From Amphibacillus marinus (GTDB lineage: Bacteria > Bacillota > Bacilli > Bacillales > Amphibacillaceae): a DNA stretch of 64,000 bases. The stretch spans positions 124,001 to 188,000 of the forward strand of contig NZ_FODJ01000001.1 of the NCBI RefSeq assembly GCF_900110345.1, given 5' to 3'. A model generated the notes under the pieces. The model had not been told where the DNA came from. It made no database searches and was given only the letters and a program-made list of their open reading frames with translations. Below, in pieces: positions 20,535-30,060 of this stretch (the stretch's first letter is position 1; the number at the start of each line of letters is the position of its first letter). The translations under genes were made by a program, and so were the position numbers.

Positions 20535-20683
20535 TCTAACTTGTTCTCGGTTTGTCCCTCAACGATTACTGCTAAACCGCTTATATCCCACCTTAGCGCG
20601 GTTTCATCAGGAATATCATAAGTTTTATTTTCTCTTAGTAATTCATTTTTATACTGTGTTTGCACAAGCATTTTTACCAGCAT
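20531..20683 (-). CDS. Hypothetical 50-aa protein, convergent with yqxD
   Basis: Reading frame from ATG 20683 to TAA 20531, beginning MLVKMLVQTQYKN and ending EGQTENKLD. AGAGGAG lies six to seven bases before the ATG. The product is soluble and mixed alpha/beta by appearance, with a DIPDETALRWDISG centre; no family is recognised. It follows the ilvA terminator and shares its stop region with yqxD, the two TAA codons overlapping on opposite strands (20531-20533 and 20532-20534). Coding potential is inferred from the ribosome site and regular codon use. Confidence 0.5.
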   Translation of the reverse strand: MLVKMLVQTQYKNELLRENKTYDIPDETALRWDISGLAVIVEGQTENKLD

Positions 20684-20700
20684 AATGATGCTCCTCTCAA

Positions 20701-20750
20701 TTAAAAAAGGGGAGAATTGTTTGGTAAACGACTCTCACCCTTTCCCATCC
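20701..20750 (-). terminator. Probable terminator/attenuator after ilvA
   Basis: On the minus strand GGGTGAGAG and TTCTCCCC can pair around a loop of about 17 nt, followed by TTTTTT. The stem is imperfect. It lies between ilvA and the small gene at 20531, so read-through would be needed to express the latter unless it has its own promoter. Confidence 0.5.
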
Positions 20751-20767
20751 TCTATCTACGGTAGAAC

Positions 20768-22027
20768 TTAAATTAATAGCTGAAATAGATCCTGGTCCTT
20801 GTTAATCTCAATATAAGAGAATCCTTTTTCCGCCATTCGATTAATTAACGGCAGGTAATCTTCTTTATTCTGTAGCTCTACCCCCACTAACACTGGCCCT
20901 CGATCTCTGTTATTCTTCTTGGTATATTCAAATCTGGTAATATCATCATTTTCACCGAGAACGCTCGTTAAAAATTCGCGCAATGCACCTGCCCGTTGCG
21001 GAAAACTGACAATAAAGTAATGTTTATAGCCTTCATAAATAAGAGATCGTTCTTTAATGTCCTGCATACGATCTATATCATTATTGCCACCACTGACGAC
21101 TACGACAACATTTTTCCCTTTAATTTCTTCTCGATAATCATCTAATGCGGATACTGGCATTGCACCAGCAGGTTCAGCAACAATTGCATTTTCACTATAG
21201 AGACTAAGCATTGTTGAGCAAACCTTGCCCTCCGGAATGGTTGCAAAGCCATCAACAATTTTTTGAGCAATGCTGAAGGTTAAGTCGCCTATTCTTTTCA
21301 CACTTGCACCGTCAACAAATTTATCAACATAATCAAGCTTAACTACTTTATTGGCTTGAAAAGATGCTTGCATAGAAGCAGCCCCTGCTGGTTCAACACC
21401 AATAATTTTTGTGTCTGGGCTAATGTTTTTTATGTATGAGCCTACGCCTGAAATTAGCCCACCACCGCCAACTGACATAAAAACGTGAGAAATAGGTTCA
21501 TCCATCGCTTCTAATATTTCTAAACCAACTGTGCCTTGTCCAACAATCGTTCGGTAATCGTCAAAGGGATGGATAAATACCATATCATGTTCTAGACAAT
21601 ACTGTTTGGATTCATCAGAGGCATCGTCAAACGTATCGCCAGTTAAAATAATATCGACATATTCACCACCAAAAAAGGCAACTCGGTTTACTTTTTGTCG
21701 CGGTGTGGTCGTTGGCATAAATACCTTACCCTTTACCTTTAAAGCATTGCAAGAGAAGGCAACGCCTTGAGCGTGATTACCAGCACTAGCACATACGACA
21801 CCCTTCTGCAGTTCTGCGGTTGATAAGCCTTGCATGAAATGGTATGCTCCTCTGATCTTAAATGAGCGAACTACCTGTAAGTCCTCTCGCTTTAGGAAAA
21901 CATTACACTCATATTTTTCAGATAAAATTGGGTCCTTTTGCAGTGGTGTTTTTGTAATGACATCTTTTATCCGTTGATGTGCGATTACAATATCCTTAAC
22001 ATCAATAGATTGTAATTGCGTGCCCAT
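20768..22027 (-). CDS. ilvA: Threonine dehydratase (biosynthetic)
   Basis: PLP enzyme of 419 aa that converts threonine to 2-oxobutanoate, the first step to isoleucine. The PLP lysine is Lys57 in RSFKIRGA and the phosphate loop is SVGGGGLISG. The C-terminal part from about 325 is one regulatory ACT-like domain (YKHYFIVSFPQRAGALREFL), as in Bacillus IlvA, giving isoleucine feedback. The ATG at 22027 has AAGGGATC ten bases upstream. No T-box leader is seen in the 105 bases up to ppaC. The other ilv synthesis genes are absent from the window except ilvE. Confidence 0.95.
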   Translation of the reverse strand: MGTQLQSIDVKDIVIAHQRIKDVITKTPLQKDPILSEKYECNVFLKREDLQVVRSFKIRGAYHFMQGLSTAELQKGVVCASAGNHAQGVAFSCNALKVKGKVFMPTTTPRQKVNRVAFFGGEYVDIILTGDTFDDASDESKQYCLEHDMVFIHPFDDYRTIVGQGTVGLEILEAMDEPISHVFMSVGGGGLISGVGSYIKNISPDTKIIGVEPAGAASMQASFQANKVVKLDYVDKFVDGASVKRIGDLTFSIAQKIVDGFATIPEGKVCSTMLSLYSENAIVAEPAGAMPVSALDDYREEIKGKNVVVVVSGGNNDIDRMQDIKERSLIYEGYKHYFIVSFPQRAGALREFLTSVLGENDDITRFEYTKKNNRDRGPVLVGVELQNKEDYLPLINRMAEKGFSYIEINKDQDLFQLLI

Positions 22028-22106
22028 AATTGATAGATCCCTTCTTTATAAAAAATTCGCCATATCTTCTCAAATGCCGTGAGTTGCTATCGTCTAACTG
22101 TGAAAA

Positions 22107-22125
22107 GGCAACTACAAGAGTTGCC
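22107..22125 (-). terminator. Terminator of ppaC
   Basis: A perfect 7-bp stem GGCAACT/AGTTGCC with a 5-nt loop is followed on the minus strand by TTTTC, seven bases after the ppaC stop. Confidence 0.65.
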
Positions 22126-22131
22126 AAAAAG

Positions 22132-23058
22132 TTACGAAAGAGCTTCGGTAAGCTGTGGGACAATTTGTTTTTTTCTTGAAACAACTCCTGCTAACTCGGT
22201 AAGGCCATTTTCAAAAGTAACATTAAAAGCTTGCTTAATGGAGTCGATTCGATCACCAAGTGCAATAATGGTTGAATTATTTGTTAAAATATCGGTAATA
22301 ACAAAGACAAACAAATCAAGTTGTCGACGCTCTATTTTTTCGGCAATTGCCACTTTTAGCTCTTCTTGTAATACAAGTAGTTCAGTAGGATCAACTGTGT
22401 TTACTTGAGCAATTTCCACGGTGCTTGAGCCCATCTCGAACGCCTTAGCATCAAGCGTCAGTAATTCTTCAATCGTTTTACCTGAAAGCTCTGCTCCAGC
22501 TTTAAGCATTGCTAACCCATATGTGTCAGCATCTACCTCTGCAATAGTAGCGAGTTCCTTTGCCGCACTAATATCTTCATCGGTGCATGTTGGAGACTTA
22601 AAGAGTAGCGAGTCAGAAATAATGGCAGAAAGCATTAATCCCGCGATTGTTTTGGTTATTTCAATGTTCTTTTCTTTAAAAATTTTATTTAATATTGTAG
22701 CCGTACACCCAACTGGCTCTGCTCGATAATAAAGCGGGTCAGTTGTTTCGAAATTGGCAATGCGGTGATGATCAATAACCTCAATAACCTTAACCTCATC
22801 AATATCCGAAACACTTTGTTGCTTTTCGTTATGATCAACTAAAATAACTTGATCAGTTTCACCAGCAATAGCATTAATAACTCTTGGCTTCTTGACACCG
22901 AAGTAGTCCAACGCGTATGCCGTTTCTTCATTTGGCTCACCTAAGCTTACCGCCTCAGCCTCTTCGCCTAACTGTGTTTTCAAGTACGCATAGGCTAATG
23001 CAGATGTGATGGTGTCTGTATCCGGATTTTTATGTCCAAAAATTAATGTCTTACTCAC
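22132..23058 (-). CDS. ppaC: Manganese-dependent inorganic pyrophosphatase
   Basis: Family II pyrophosphatase of the DHH phosphoesterase superfamily, 308 aa; hydrolyses PPi to drive biosynthesis. Metal-binding motifs are present in order: [21 protein letters not shown]; the C-terminal domain has the SRKKQIVP substrate motif. The open frame extends to an ATG at 23076, but GTG 23058 (MSKTLIFGH) has AAGGAG seven bases upstream and gives the normal family length. A stable hairpin follows the stop. Confidence 0.95.
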   Translation of the reverse strand: MSKTLIFGHKNPDTDTITSALAYAYLKTQLGEEAEAVSLGEPNEETAYALDYFGVKKPRVINAIAGETDQVILVDHNEKQQSVSDIDEVKVIEVIDHHRIANFETTDPLYYRAEPVGCTATILNKIFKEKNIEITKTIAGLMLSAIISDSLLFKSPTCTDEDISAAKELATIAEVDADTYGLAMLKAGAELSGKTIEELLTLDAKAFEMGSSTVEIAQVNTVDPTELLVLQEELKVAIAEKIERRQLDLFVFVITDILTNNSTIIALGDRIDSIKQAFNVTFENGLTELAGVVSRKKQIVPQLTEALS

Positions 23059-23188
23059 AAAATCGCTCCTTCTCATAGATTAATGTAACGCACTTCTTCT
23101 TTTTATATTGTAACGTAAATAAAATGATCTTTCATTAAAAAAATGTTGTGTATTATTAGAAAAGAGGGAACGGCAAGGTTAGCAGCAA

Positions 23189-24436
23189 TTATTCTTTGGC
23201 TTGACCATTACCTAAAATTAAGTACTTACTTGAAGTAAGTGCTGTTAAGCCCATTGGACCTCGCGCATGTAATTTCTGTGTACTAATGCCAATCTCAGCA
23301 CCAAATCCGAACTCAAATCCGTCAGTAAAACGGGTTGATGCATTGTGGTAGACGCAGGCCGCATCAACCTCACGCATAAACAGGTCCACACTAACTGGAT
23401 TTTCAGAGATAATTGCTTCAGAATGACTTGTACCATACAGATTGATATGATCAATTGCCTGTTGCGTTGAGGTGACTGTCTTAAGGGCAAGCTTGTAGTC
23501 CAAGTACTCTGTTTGCCAATCTTCTTCAGTAGCTGGAATCACAGCAGTTGAAGCTGCTGTCGCCGCTTGATCCCCGTGAATTTCGACCTGATGCGCGAGT
23601 AATTTATTAATTAGGGTAAGGCCGTGTTGGTCAAACCAATCCTCGTGTACTAACACAGTTTCAATTGCATTACAAACGGATGGTCGCTGCGTCTTGGCAT
23701 TAATAATGAGCTTTAGTGCCATTTCTACATCTGCATCATGATCAAGATAAATATGACAATTTCCTGCCCCTGTTTCAAGCACAGGAACAGAAGCCTTCGC
23801 AATCACGTTGTCAATGAGCTGTTTGCTGCCTCTCGGTATTAGAACATCGAGATAATGATTTAATTTAAACATGTCCTCGGCTGTCTGTCTACGCGTATCT
23901 TCAACCAATTGAATGCTATCAACGGGAATATTAGAATCGGTAAGCGCTGTTTGCATTAATTTTACTATTGCTTTATTGGAATGAATTGAGGATGAACTCC
24001 CTCTTAGGACGACAGTATTACCTGTTTTCAAACAGAGACTAGCGGCATCGACAGTAACATTTGGTCGTGCTTCATAGATCATGCCCACTACACCAATTGG
24101 CACAGCTACCTGCTTAATTGTTAAGCCGTTTGGTCTTTGCCAACTTGTTAACGTCTCACCAATTGGATCAGCTAATGTTGCTAGATTTACTAACGCAGTG
24201 CTAATGTCTACAATACGTTGCTTTGTTAAGGCTAGTCGATCAATGATTGCTTGAGCAACCCCCGCTTGCTTAGCATTGTTAATGTCTTTTTGATTTTCAT
24301 TAATAATTAGCTCCTGCTGATCAAGTAGTAACTGTGCTATCCGTCGTAACGCATCATTTTTTTCAATTGTGGTTGCACGGGCTAGTTGTACCGCAGCCTG
24401 CTTTGCTTTCTTGCCAATTAGCTCCAACTCTTTCAT
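23189..24436 (-). CDS. proA: Gamma-glutamyl phosphate reductase
   Basis: NADPH-dependent reductase of 415 aa making glutamate-5-semialdehyde, second step of proline synthesis. Motifs: PIGVVGMIYEARPNVTVDAASL near the cofactor site, and the catalytic-cysteine segment KTQRPSVCNAIETVL. The ATG at 24436 follows AGGGGG by eight bases and lies 2 nt after the proB stop; the TTG at 24442 is less likely. It is co-transcribed with proB under the proline T-box. Confidence 0.95.
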   Translation of the reverse strand: MKELELIGKKAKQAAVQLARATTIEKNDALRRIAQLLLDQQELIINENQKDINNAKQAGVAQAIIDRLALTKQRIVDISTALVNLATLADPIGETLTSWQRPNGLTIKQVAVPIGVVGMIYEARPNVTVDAASLCLKTGNTVVLRGSSSSIHSNKAIVKLMQTALTDSNIPVDSIQLVEDTRRQTAEDMFKLNHYLDVLIPRGSKQLIDNVIAKASVPVLETGAGNCHIYLDHDADVEMALKLIINAKTQRPSVCNAIETVLVHEDWFDQHGLTLINKLLAHQVEIHGDQAATAASTAVIPATEEDWQTEYLDYKLALKTVTSTQQAIDHINLYGTSHSEAIISENPVSVDLFMREVDAACVYHNASTRFTDGFEFGFGAEIGISTQKLHARGPMGLTALTSSKYLILGNGQAKE

Positions 24437-24438
24437 AG

Positions 24439-25554
24439 TCAAACCCCCTGTGTGGTTAAAATTAGTTTGTTACGATGAATAGCTTCTGCCTTAGTTCCTT
24501 TAATTAGTTTGCTAGCCTCATGACTATTCAAGCCGCGAATTTGCTGAAGTTGCCCATTAGAATAGTTAATTTGTCCTTTTGCTAGTAATTGATGATGATA
24601 ATAGATCTCAACAACATCATCTTTATTAAACTCTCCTTCAAGCGCAACTATCCCAATCGGCAGCAGGCTTTTGCCTTCTAATTCAATTGCTTGCTTGGCT
24701 CCATCATCAATAAAGACACGACCACTAACTTGTGAATGAAAAGCGATCCACTGCTTCTGTTTTCGAACGTGGACGGCCTCTTCACTGCCAATATAGGAAC
24801 CCGTTCCATTACCCTTGATAACTAACCTTAATGCTTCTTGCTGTTCTGCTAAGCCAATAAAGCAGCGTACGCCTAAGCTTGTTGCTTTTTGAGCAGCTAG
24901 TAGTTTAGACTTCATTCCACCAGTTCCTACTTTAGAACCTGACTCGGCACTCATTTGATTAATTAAAGCATCCGATATATGCGGTAAATAATCGATCTTA
25001 GCCGACATAGGATGGGTGCGCGGGTTTTCTCGATAAATGCCATCAATATCTGTAAGTATAATCAATAGGTCAGCATTAACCAAGCCACTTACTAGTGCAG
25101 ACAGCATGTCATTATCACCAAAGGTAAGCTCATCTGTAGCTACTGAGTCATTTTCATTAATAATCGGAATGACACGTCTCTTTAATAACTCACGAATGGT
25201 TTGATACACATTTGAGAATTGAATTTCATTTCTGAAAACATCTCTTGTTAAAAGAAGTTGAGCACTAACATAGCCCAGCTTCTTAAAAAAGTCATTATAG
25301 GCTTTAATTAATAGCCCCTGCCCCACTGCCGCGGCCGCTTGTTTACCAGAAACGGTTACAGGGCGACTTGAGTAACCTAAGTCACGAAAACCTGCTGAGA
25401 CAGCACCAGATGAGATGAGCACAACCTCAATACCTTGATCCATTAAGGAGGAGACAGCTTCACTATATTGCTGTAGTTTCTTTAAACTCAGTGTACCGTC
25501 TTTGTTTGTAAGTGAGCTACTGCCAATCTTGATAACAACACGCTTCGTTTCCAT
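24439..25554 (-). CDS. proB: Glutamate 5-kinase
   Basis: Phosphorylates glutamate at the gamma carboxyl, the committed step of proline synthesis; 371 aa. The kinase domain (1-260) shows [23 protein letters not shown] and [12 protein letters not shown]; a C-terminal PUA domain (about 275-355) is present. AAGGAGAT lies nine bases before the ATG. A T-box leader with a proline specifier lies upstream. In salt-tolerant Bacillaceae proline also serves as compatible solute, but the T-box points to ordinary amino-acid control here. Confidence 0.96.
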   Translation of the reverse strand: METKRVVIKIGSSSLTNKDGTLSLKKLQQYSEAVSSLMDQGIEVVLISSGAVSAGFRDLGYSSRPVTVSGKQAAAAVGQGLLIKAYNDFFKKLGYVSAQLLLTRDVFRNEIQFSNVYQTIRELLKRRVIPIINENDSVATDELTFGDNDMLSALVSGLVNADLLIILTDIDGIYRENPRTHPMSAKIDYLPHISDALINQMSAESGSKVGTGGMKSKLLAAQKATSLGVRCFIGLAEQQEALRLVIKGNGTGSYIGSEEAVHVRKQKQWIAFHSQVSGRVFIDDGAKQAIELEGKSLLPIGIVALEGEFNKDDVVEIYYHHQLLAKGQINYSNGQLQQIRGLNSHEASKLIKGTKAEAIHRNKLILTTQGV

Positions 25555-25702
25555 GACAACATCTCCTTTGTTAATTATCAGTGTTTATTCGCACAGTAAC
25601 CGTAGTGGTTTTACCAGATGTTGTTAATTAATTTCAGATTAACTGACTGCATGATTCTCACGAGTTAAAGATTCACTTTATTGACGTTGGTTTCTCTTAA
25701 TT

Positions 25703-25975
25703 AAAACAATCAAAAAAAAACAGCCTTTCGATCACTACATAAATATGTAATGGACGAAAAACAGCTTTCCGCGGTACCACCATCATTGATAGATCTACAT
25801 CTATCCTCTTGCCAAGTTGATAACGCTCAATTTAAGCGGTTAATTATGGTAATTAACAATTCAAAGGGTAGGATTCAATAATGAGTGGTATGATAAGACG
25901 TTTCAGCCAATGCGTCTTAATCTCTTTCATTCATCAATTATTTACTTGGTCCCTATCATCATTTTTTAAGATATT
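25703..25975 (-). promoter_or_regulatory. Proline T-box leader of proBA
   Basis: On the minus strand the T-box sequence GGTGGTACCGCG lies at 25781-25770. Upstream, the stem I region contains the candidate specifier CCT (Pro) in GAATCCTACC, near 25870. Downstream a hairpin with arms around TTACATA/TATGTAG ends in GGCTGTTTTTTTTT, the terminator. Uncharged tRNA-Pro should favour read-through into proBA. B. subtilis proBA has a similar leader. Confidence 0.92.
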
Positions 25976-25985
25976 AATTTACTAC

Positions 25986-26014
25986 ATTATCCTTAAGCTT
26001 AACAACATTGTCAA
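25986..26014 (-). promoter_or_regulatory. SigA promoter of the proBA leader
   Basis: TTGACA (26014-26009), 17 bases, GATAAT (25991-25986) on the minus strand, immediately upstream of the T-box leader. Confidence 0.85.
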
Positions 26015-26036
26015 TAGTTTTTTCAGAAAAGTCTGT

Positions 26037-26561
26037 TCATTTTCCACCTAGCTTAGCCGCGCAACGAAAGATTATATAACCAAGAAGACCACCAAGCGTA
26101 TTAAAGAAAAGATCATCCACTGTCCCCATTCTCGTCAACGTAAATAGTGCTTGCGTCATTTCAATGGTCAGTGAAAACATAAATGAGGCAAAAACTAAGA
26201 AAACAACATGACGAAGCTTGGTAAAGATAACAGGTGCTAACATCCCAAAAGGAACAAATAAAAGAACATTTCCAATTGAATAAAGCAATTGGAGATGAAT
26301 ATGACCTGGTGCCATATGGAGCAAGCGATAAAATAATTGTGTGTCAAAACTAAACGGTCTGTCCCCAATAAATGGGATTTGAAAAGTGAATGGCTCAAAC
26401 GTTAGGTAGGCTACTGTTAAAAAATAAAAGGCAAACATTTGGACAACAATTTCCCCAAGGAACTGAGGTCGTCGCTTCCTTTTACGTAGAAAACGTGTGC
26501 GGCCGATTAGCCAAACTGGAAAAGTAATAATAAAAAAAATAACTAGCTTTGTTTCTAACAT
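26037..26561 (-). CDS. VanZ-family membrane protein
   Basis: Membrane protein of 174 aa with about five hydrophobic segments. VanZ landmarks are NVLLFVPFGML in the middle and EMTQALFTLTRMGTVDDLFFNTLGGLLGY split across the last two helices, including the conserved D-D-x-x-x-N-x-x-G pattern. The ATG at 26561 has GGGGG about ten bases upstream; the frame's first ATG (26585) has no usable site. VanZ itself gives low-level teicoplanin resistance, but most homologues have no known role; nothing in the neighbourhood suggests resistance. Confidence 0.85.
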   Translation of the reverse strand: MLETKLVIFFIITFPVWLIGRTRFLRKRKRRPQFLGEIVVQMFAFYFLTVAYLTFEPFTFQIPFIGDRPFSFDTQLFYRLLHMAPGHIHLQLLYSIGNVLLFVPFGMLAPVIFTKLRHVVFLVFASFMFSLTIEMTQALFTLTRMGTVDDLFFNTLGGLLGYIIFRCAAKLGGK

Positions 26562-26960
26562 GCTACGGTTTCCCCCATCTAGCATACCTTACAATTCAAG
26601 GTAAAAATATCAAATGTAGCAAAAGAAAGTACTGCTTGTCTATTAAGAAAATAATAGATTGCTATGACTAACGACGTAGCGTAGTGATAAAGAATTAATC
26701 GATTCTCACCAATTCACGTTCTTACCGTGAAACCATGTCTTTTAAGGAGAATATCAGTTAATATGTACCTGACTTGCTCACAGTCCGCCCTTCGAAATCT
26801 GTACTTTGGTAGGTCGTATTTTAGTCATAATTTAGCTGTTTGACTGCTGTGACCAATCAGTTAGCGATAAAGAAAATCCCAGTAATTAACGATTCACTTT
26901 ATCGCACTTACTTTTTATTGTTGTCCTTTGGCCACTTATAGGCTTACTCACTTTTTATAC
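26562..26960. other. Intergenic stretch without recognised gene
   Basis: About 400 bases upstream of the VanZ gene and downstream of ilvE. It contains one copy of the short motif GATAAAGTGAATC (minus strand, 26891-26903) that also occurs at 3339-3351. A 26-codon frame from 26761 has no well-placed ribosome site. No terminator for ilvE is clear. Confidence 0.4.
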
Positions 26961-28034
26961 CTATGTTAAGGAAACGGTCCAATTAAATGCATCTTCAAGT
27001 TTACCATATTGAATACCAGTTAACGTGTCGTACAGTTTTTTAGCAAGTGGGCCAGTTTGATTATTATTAAGTACCAGTGCATGACTTTGATAGTGAAGCT
27101 CACCAATTGGTGAAATAACCGCAGCTGTTCCAGAACCAAACGCCTCTTCCAGTGTTCCTTGTTGGTAAGCTGCCTGTAAATCGGTAAGTGAAAGCTTCGT
27201 CTCCCTAACCGGTACTCCCCACTGTTTGAGTAATTCAATCACAGACATGCGGGTAATACCTGGTAATATGCTGCCACTTAAGGCCGGCGTAACTACCTCA
27301 CCATTAATTTTGAAGAAGACATTCATACTCCCGACCTCTTCAATGTATTTCTGCTCGTATCCATCTAACCAGAGTACTTGGGCAAATCCGTGATTCGTAA
27401 CTTTTTCTTGAGCGATTAGACTTCCGGCATAATTTCCGGCGGTCTTCGCTTCTCCTGTGCCACCTTTAATTGCACGGATATATTGATTTTCAACAGCTAT
27501 CTTGACAGGGTTGATCCCTTCACTATAATATGCCCCCACTGGTGATAAAATGATTATGAACTGGTACTGCTTCGCTGGCGCTACGCCTAGGTAAGGCTCA
27601 GTTGCGACAATAAATGGGCGGATATAAAGAGAAGTACCTTCAATTGTCGGGACCCATTCCTTGTCAACAGCCACTAATTGTTTAATCGCAGTTAAGGCAA
27701 GCTCAGGATCAATTTCTGGGATACACATCCGAGCACTTGAACGATTTAGGCGTTTAATATTTTCTTCCGGTCGGAATAGCTGTATCTCGTTGCTGTCAGT
27801 ATAATAAGCCTTTAGGCCCTCAAACACTGTTTGTCCATAGTGAAAGATCATTGCTGCTGGATCGAGTGTTAGTGCTTGATATGGGACAATTCGCGGATCG
27901 AACCAACCCTTTTCAATGTGATAGTCCATAATAAACATATGATCGGTGAAATGGCGTCCAAACCCTAACTGATCATTTGCAGGCTTGGGTTTTTTGGTCA
28001 TTACTTTTGTTACTGATATTTTATGTGCTTCCAT
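26961..28034 (-). CDS. ilvE: Branched-chain amino-acid aminotransferase
   Basis: Fold-type IV PLP aminotransferase, 357 aa, last step of Leu/Ile/Val synthesis with glutamate as donor. The PLP lysine is Lys197 in GGTGEAKTAGNYAGS; FHYGQTVFEGLKAY and LWLDGYEQKYIEEVGSMN are family motifs. The frame extends to 28106, but MEAHKISVTKVMT at 28034 is the conserved N-terminus and has GAGGGGGAG directly upstream. A mobile-element footprint ends about 80 bases upstream of the start, close to where its promoter should be. Confidence 0.95.
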   Translation of the reverse strand: MEAHKISVTKVMTKKPKPANDQLGFGRHFTDHMFIMDYHIEKGWFDPRIVPYQALTLDPAAMIFHYGQTVFEGLKAYYTDSNEIQLFRPEENIKRLNRSSARMCIPEIDPELALTAIKQLVAVDKEWVPTIEGTSLYIRPFIVATEPYLGVAPAKQYQFIIILSPVGAYYSEGINPVKIAVENQYIRAIKGGTGEAKTAGNYAGSLIAQEKVTNHGFAQVLWLDGYEQKYIEEVGSMNVFFKINGEVVTPALSGSILPGITRMSVIELLKQWGVPVRETKLSLTDLQAAYQQGTLEEAFGSGTAAVISPIGELHYQSHALVLNNNQTGPLAKKLYDTLTGIQYGKLEDAFNWTVSLT

Positions 28035-28110
28035 TTGAACTCCCCCTCTAAAGCTATATTTTTTAATATATCTATTGTAGTATGTAATCCAATAAAAAAA
28101 CACCATTATT

Positions 28111-28498
28111 TTAATAACTCAACTTTCGCAGTTAAAAAAGGTGAACAACTCCAATGTCATCGCATAATAGCTAGAATTAAGTATAGAACTTGACTATTGT
28201 CTCTAAATAAACGATCCTAATTCATTTTACGCTCAAGGCGTCAATGGATTCGCTTTTACCACGGGCACAAAAGCAACATACGTTTTAGCTCCTTAAGTCG
28301 CAAAAACGGTGTAGCTCTAACCAGGGCATCGCCTCGTGCCTGCAGAAAGCGAAGCTCCCTCACTTCCCAACGCGGAGTCGTTCTTCTGTCACAAAACTTA
28401 CATGCAATTAAACGTCTATCTAAGTATGTAACTGGCTATTTAGACGCTCAGAGCAATGGGTAGACTGTAATTTTACGCTGCGAAAGTTGAGTTAATAA
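28111..28498. mobile_element. Non-autonomous element (MITE-like), 374 bp, with target duplication
   Basis: The element spans 28118-28491. Its ends are perfect 14-bp inverted repeats (CTCAACTTTCGCAG / CTGCGAAAGTTGAG). It is flanked by the 7-bp direct repeat TTAATAA (28111-28117 and 28492-28498), a target-site duplication. There is no open reading frame of transposase size. A second element with the same ends lies at 44549-45220. It sits between the ilvE promoter region and the gltAD terminator. Which transposase mobilises it cannot be told from this window. Confidence 0.85.
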
Positions 28499-28505
28499 GA
28501 ATAGA

Positions 28506-28542
28506 CAGAGCTGATTAAGTTTGATTAACCAAATCAGCTCTG
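28506..28542 (-). terminator. Probable terminator of the gltA-gltD operon
   Basis: A perfect 11-bp stem CAGAGCTGATT / AATCAGCTCTG with a 15-nt loop lies 13 bases after the gltD stop; the following minus-strand bases TCTATTCTTATT are only moderately T-rich. The element at 28118-28491 is inserted just beyond it. Confidence 0.6.
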
Positions 28543-28554
28543 ATGAGATGGATT

Positions 28555-30045
28555 CTAGACTGCTTGAACAGTTGGTAGCGTTGTTTTCCCCATTAAATAA
28601 TGATCAACCGCACAGGCAACCTCACGCCCCTCATTAATGGCCCAAACGATCAAGCTTTGCCCGCGTCTTGCGTCACCAGCGGCAAATACACCCTCTACAT
28701 TTGTTTTGAAATCGCCATATTGCGCAGCAATTCGTTTACCTTCTTGCTTAACGCCAAATGCCTCTAATAGAGGTTGCTCAGGACCTTCGAACCCAATGGC
28801 AATAATAACTAATTGCGCGGGCCAGACATCTTCTGAATTAGGTACTTCTTGATAAACAAATTGGCCATTCTGATCACGTGTTTTTGCCATTTTTACTGTA
28901 TATAGCGCCTGCAGGCCATCTTTTCCATCTGTAATAAATGCCTTTGTTTGGATCGCATGTTCTCTAATGTCTTTACCATATTTCTCTTTAGCCTCTTTAT
29001 GGGCGTATTCTAAAGAAAAAACCTTTGGATAAGCAGGCCATTGATTATCATCAGCCCGTTTTATAGGTAGCTGTGGGTTAATTGCGAATTGATTAACACT
29101 CTTAGCCCCTTGTCGTAAAGCAGTAGCGACACAATCAGCACCGGTATCACCACCACCGATAACGATAACATCTTTATCTTTTGCTGTTAATGAACTGTTT
29201 GGATTGTTAGTTAATAACGATTTCGTTGCTTGCGTTAAATAATCCATTGCCAGATGAACACCTTGATATTCTCGGCCAGGGATTGGTAAATCTCTGGCCT
29301 TTTGTGATCCTGTACACAGAATGACAGAATCAAATGCTGCTCTGATCTCCTCAGCTGAAATGTCGCTGCCCACCTCAGTATTTAGTATGAAGGTAACACC
29401 CTCTTTTTCCAGCAGCTTGATTCGGCGCGTGACCACATCTTTATCAAGTTTCATGTTCGGAATGCCATACATTAATAGGCCGCCGGCACGGTCAGAACGT
29501 TCGTAGACGGTAACGTGATGACCTGCCTGATTAAGTTGGTCAGCCGCGGCAAGACCGGCCGGACCTGAACCAATAATTGCTACTGTCTTCTTAGTGCGAG
29601 TTTGTGGAATTTTCGGCGTAATCCAGCCCATCTCAAAGCCTTTATCAATAATTGCCCGTTCAATGTTCTTTATTGCTACCGCAGGGTCAGCAATTGCTAC
29701 TGTACATGACCCTTCACATGGCGCCGGACAAACACGACCAGTAAACTCTGGGAAATTATTGGTTTTCATTAATCGCGCTAAGGCTTCCTTCCATTTACCT
29801 TTGTAAACAAGATCATTCCATTCAGGAATTAAATTATGGATTGGACAACCTGAAGTAGCGCCCTCTATTTCCATTCCAATATGACAGAATGGTGTTGCAC
29901 AATCCATACAACGCGCTCCTTGTCGTTGCATCATTTCATCTGAGAAAGGAGCAGAATATTCTTTCCAATCTTTAATCCGGTCAGTCGGATCGCGTTCGAT
30001 TGCCTGCTCCCGTTTAATTTCCATAAATCCAGTCGCTTTCCCCAT
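28555..30045 (-). CDS. gltD: Glutamate synthase (NADPH) small subunit
   Basis: Small subunit of GOGAT, 496 aa (gltB in B. subtilis naming). It takes electrons from NADPH via FAD and Fe-S centres to the large subunit. Cysteine clusters CMDCATPFCHIG, SGCPIHN and CPAPCEGSC are in the N-terminal domain; the FAD site is GSGPAGLAAADQL and the NADPH site IGGGDTGADCVATA. The ATG at 30045 has AGGAG upstream and starts 15 bases after the large subunit stop, so the two are co-transcribed. Confidence 0.96.
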   Translation of the reverse strand: MGKATGFMEIKREQAIERDPTDRIKDWKEYSAPFSDEMMQRQGARCMDCATPFCHIGMEIEGATSGCPIHNLIPEWNDLVYKGKWKEALARLMKTNNFPEFTGRVCPAPCEGSCTVAIADPAVAIKNIERAIIDKGFEMGWITPKIPQTRTKKTVAIIGSGPAGLAAADQLNQAGHHVTVYERSDRAGGLLMYGIPNMKLDKDVVTRRIKLLEKEGVTFILNTEVGSDISAEEIRAAFDSVILCTGSQKARDLPIPGREYQGVHLAMDYLTQATKSLLTNNPNSSLTAKDKDVIVIGGGDTGADCVATALRQGAKSVNQFAINPQLPIKRADDNQWPAYPKVFSLEYAHKEAKEKYGKDIREHAIQTKAFITDGKDGLQALYTVKMAKTRDQNGQFVYQEVPNSEDVWPAQLVIIAIGFEGPEQPLLEAFGVKQEGKRIAAQYGDFKTNVEGVFAAGDARRGQSLIVWAINEGREVACAVDHYLMGKTTLPTVQAV

Positions 30046-30060
30046 ATTCCTGTCTCCTTT

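Noticed and set aside
22028-22131. T-box leader for ilvA
   Set aside because: The ppaC-ilvA gap is only about 105 bases and lacks GGTGG; only a ppaC terminator is present.
26761-26841. Plus-strand 26-codon frame after TTTTAAGGAG
   Set aside because: The ribosome site is about 13 bases from the ATG, and the product (MYLTCSQSALRN...) has no recognisable feature; not enough to call a gene.
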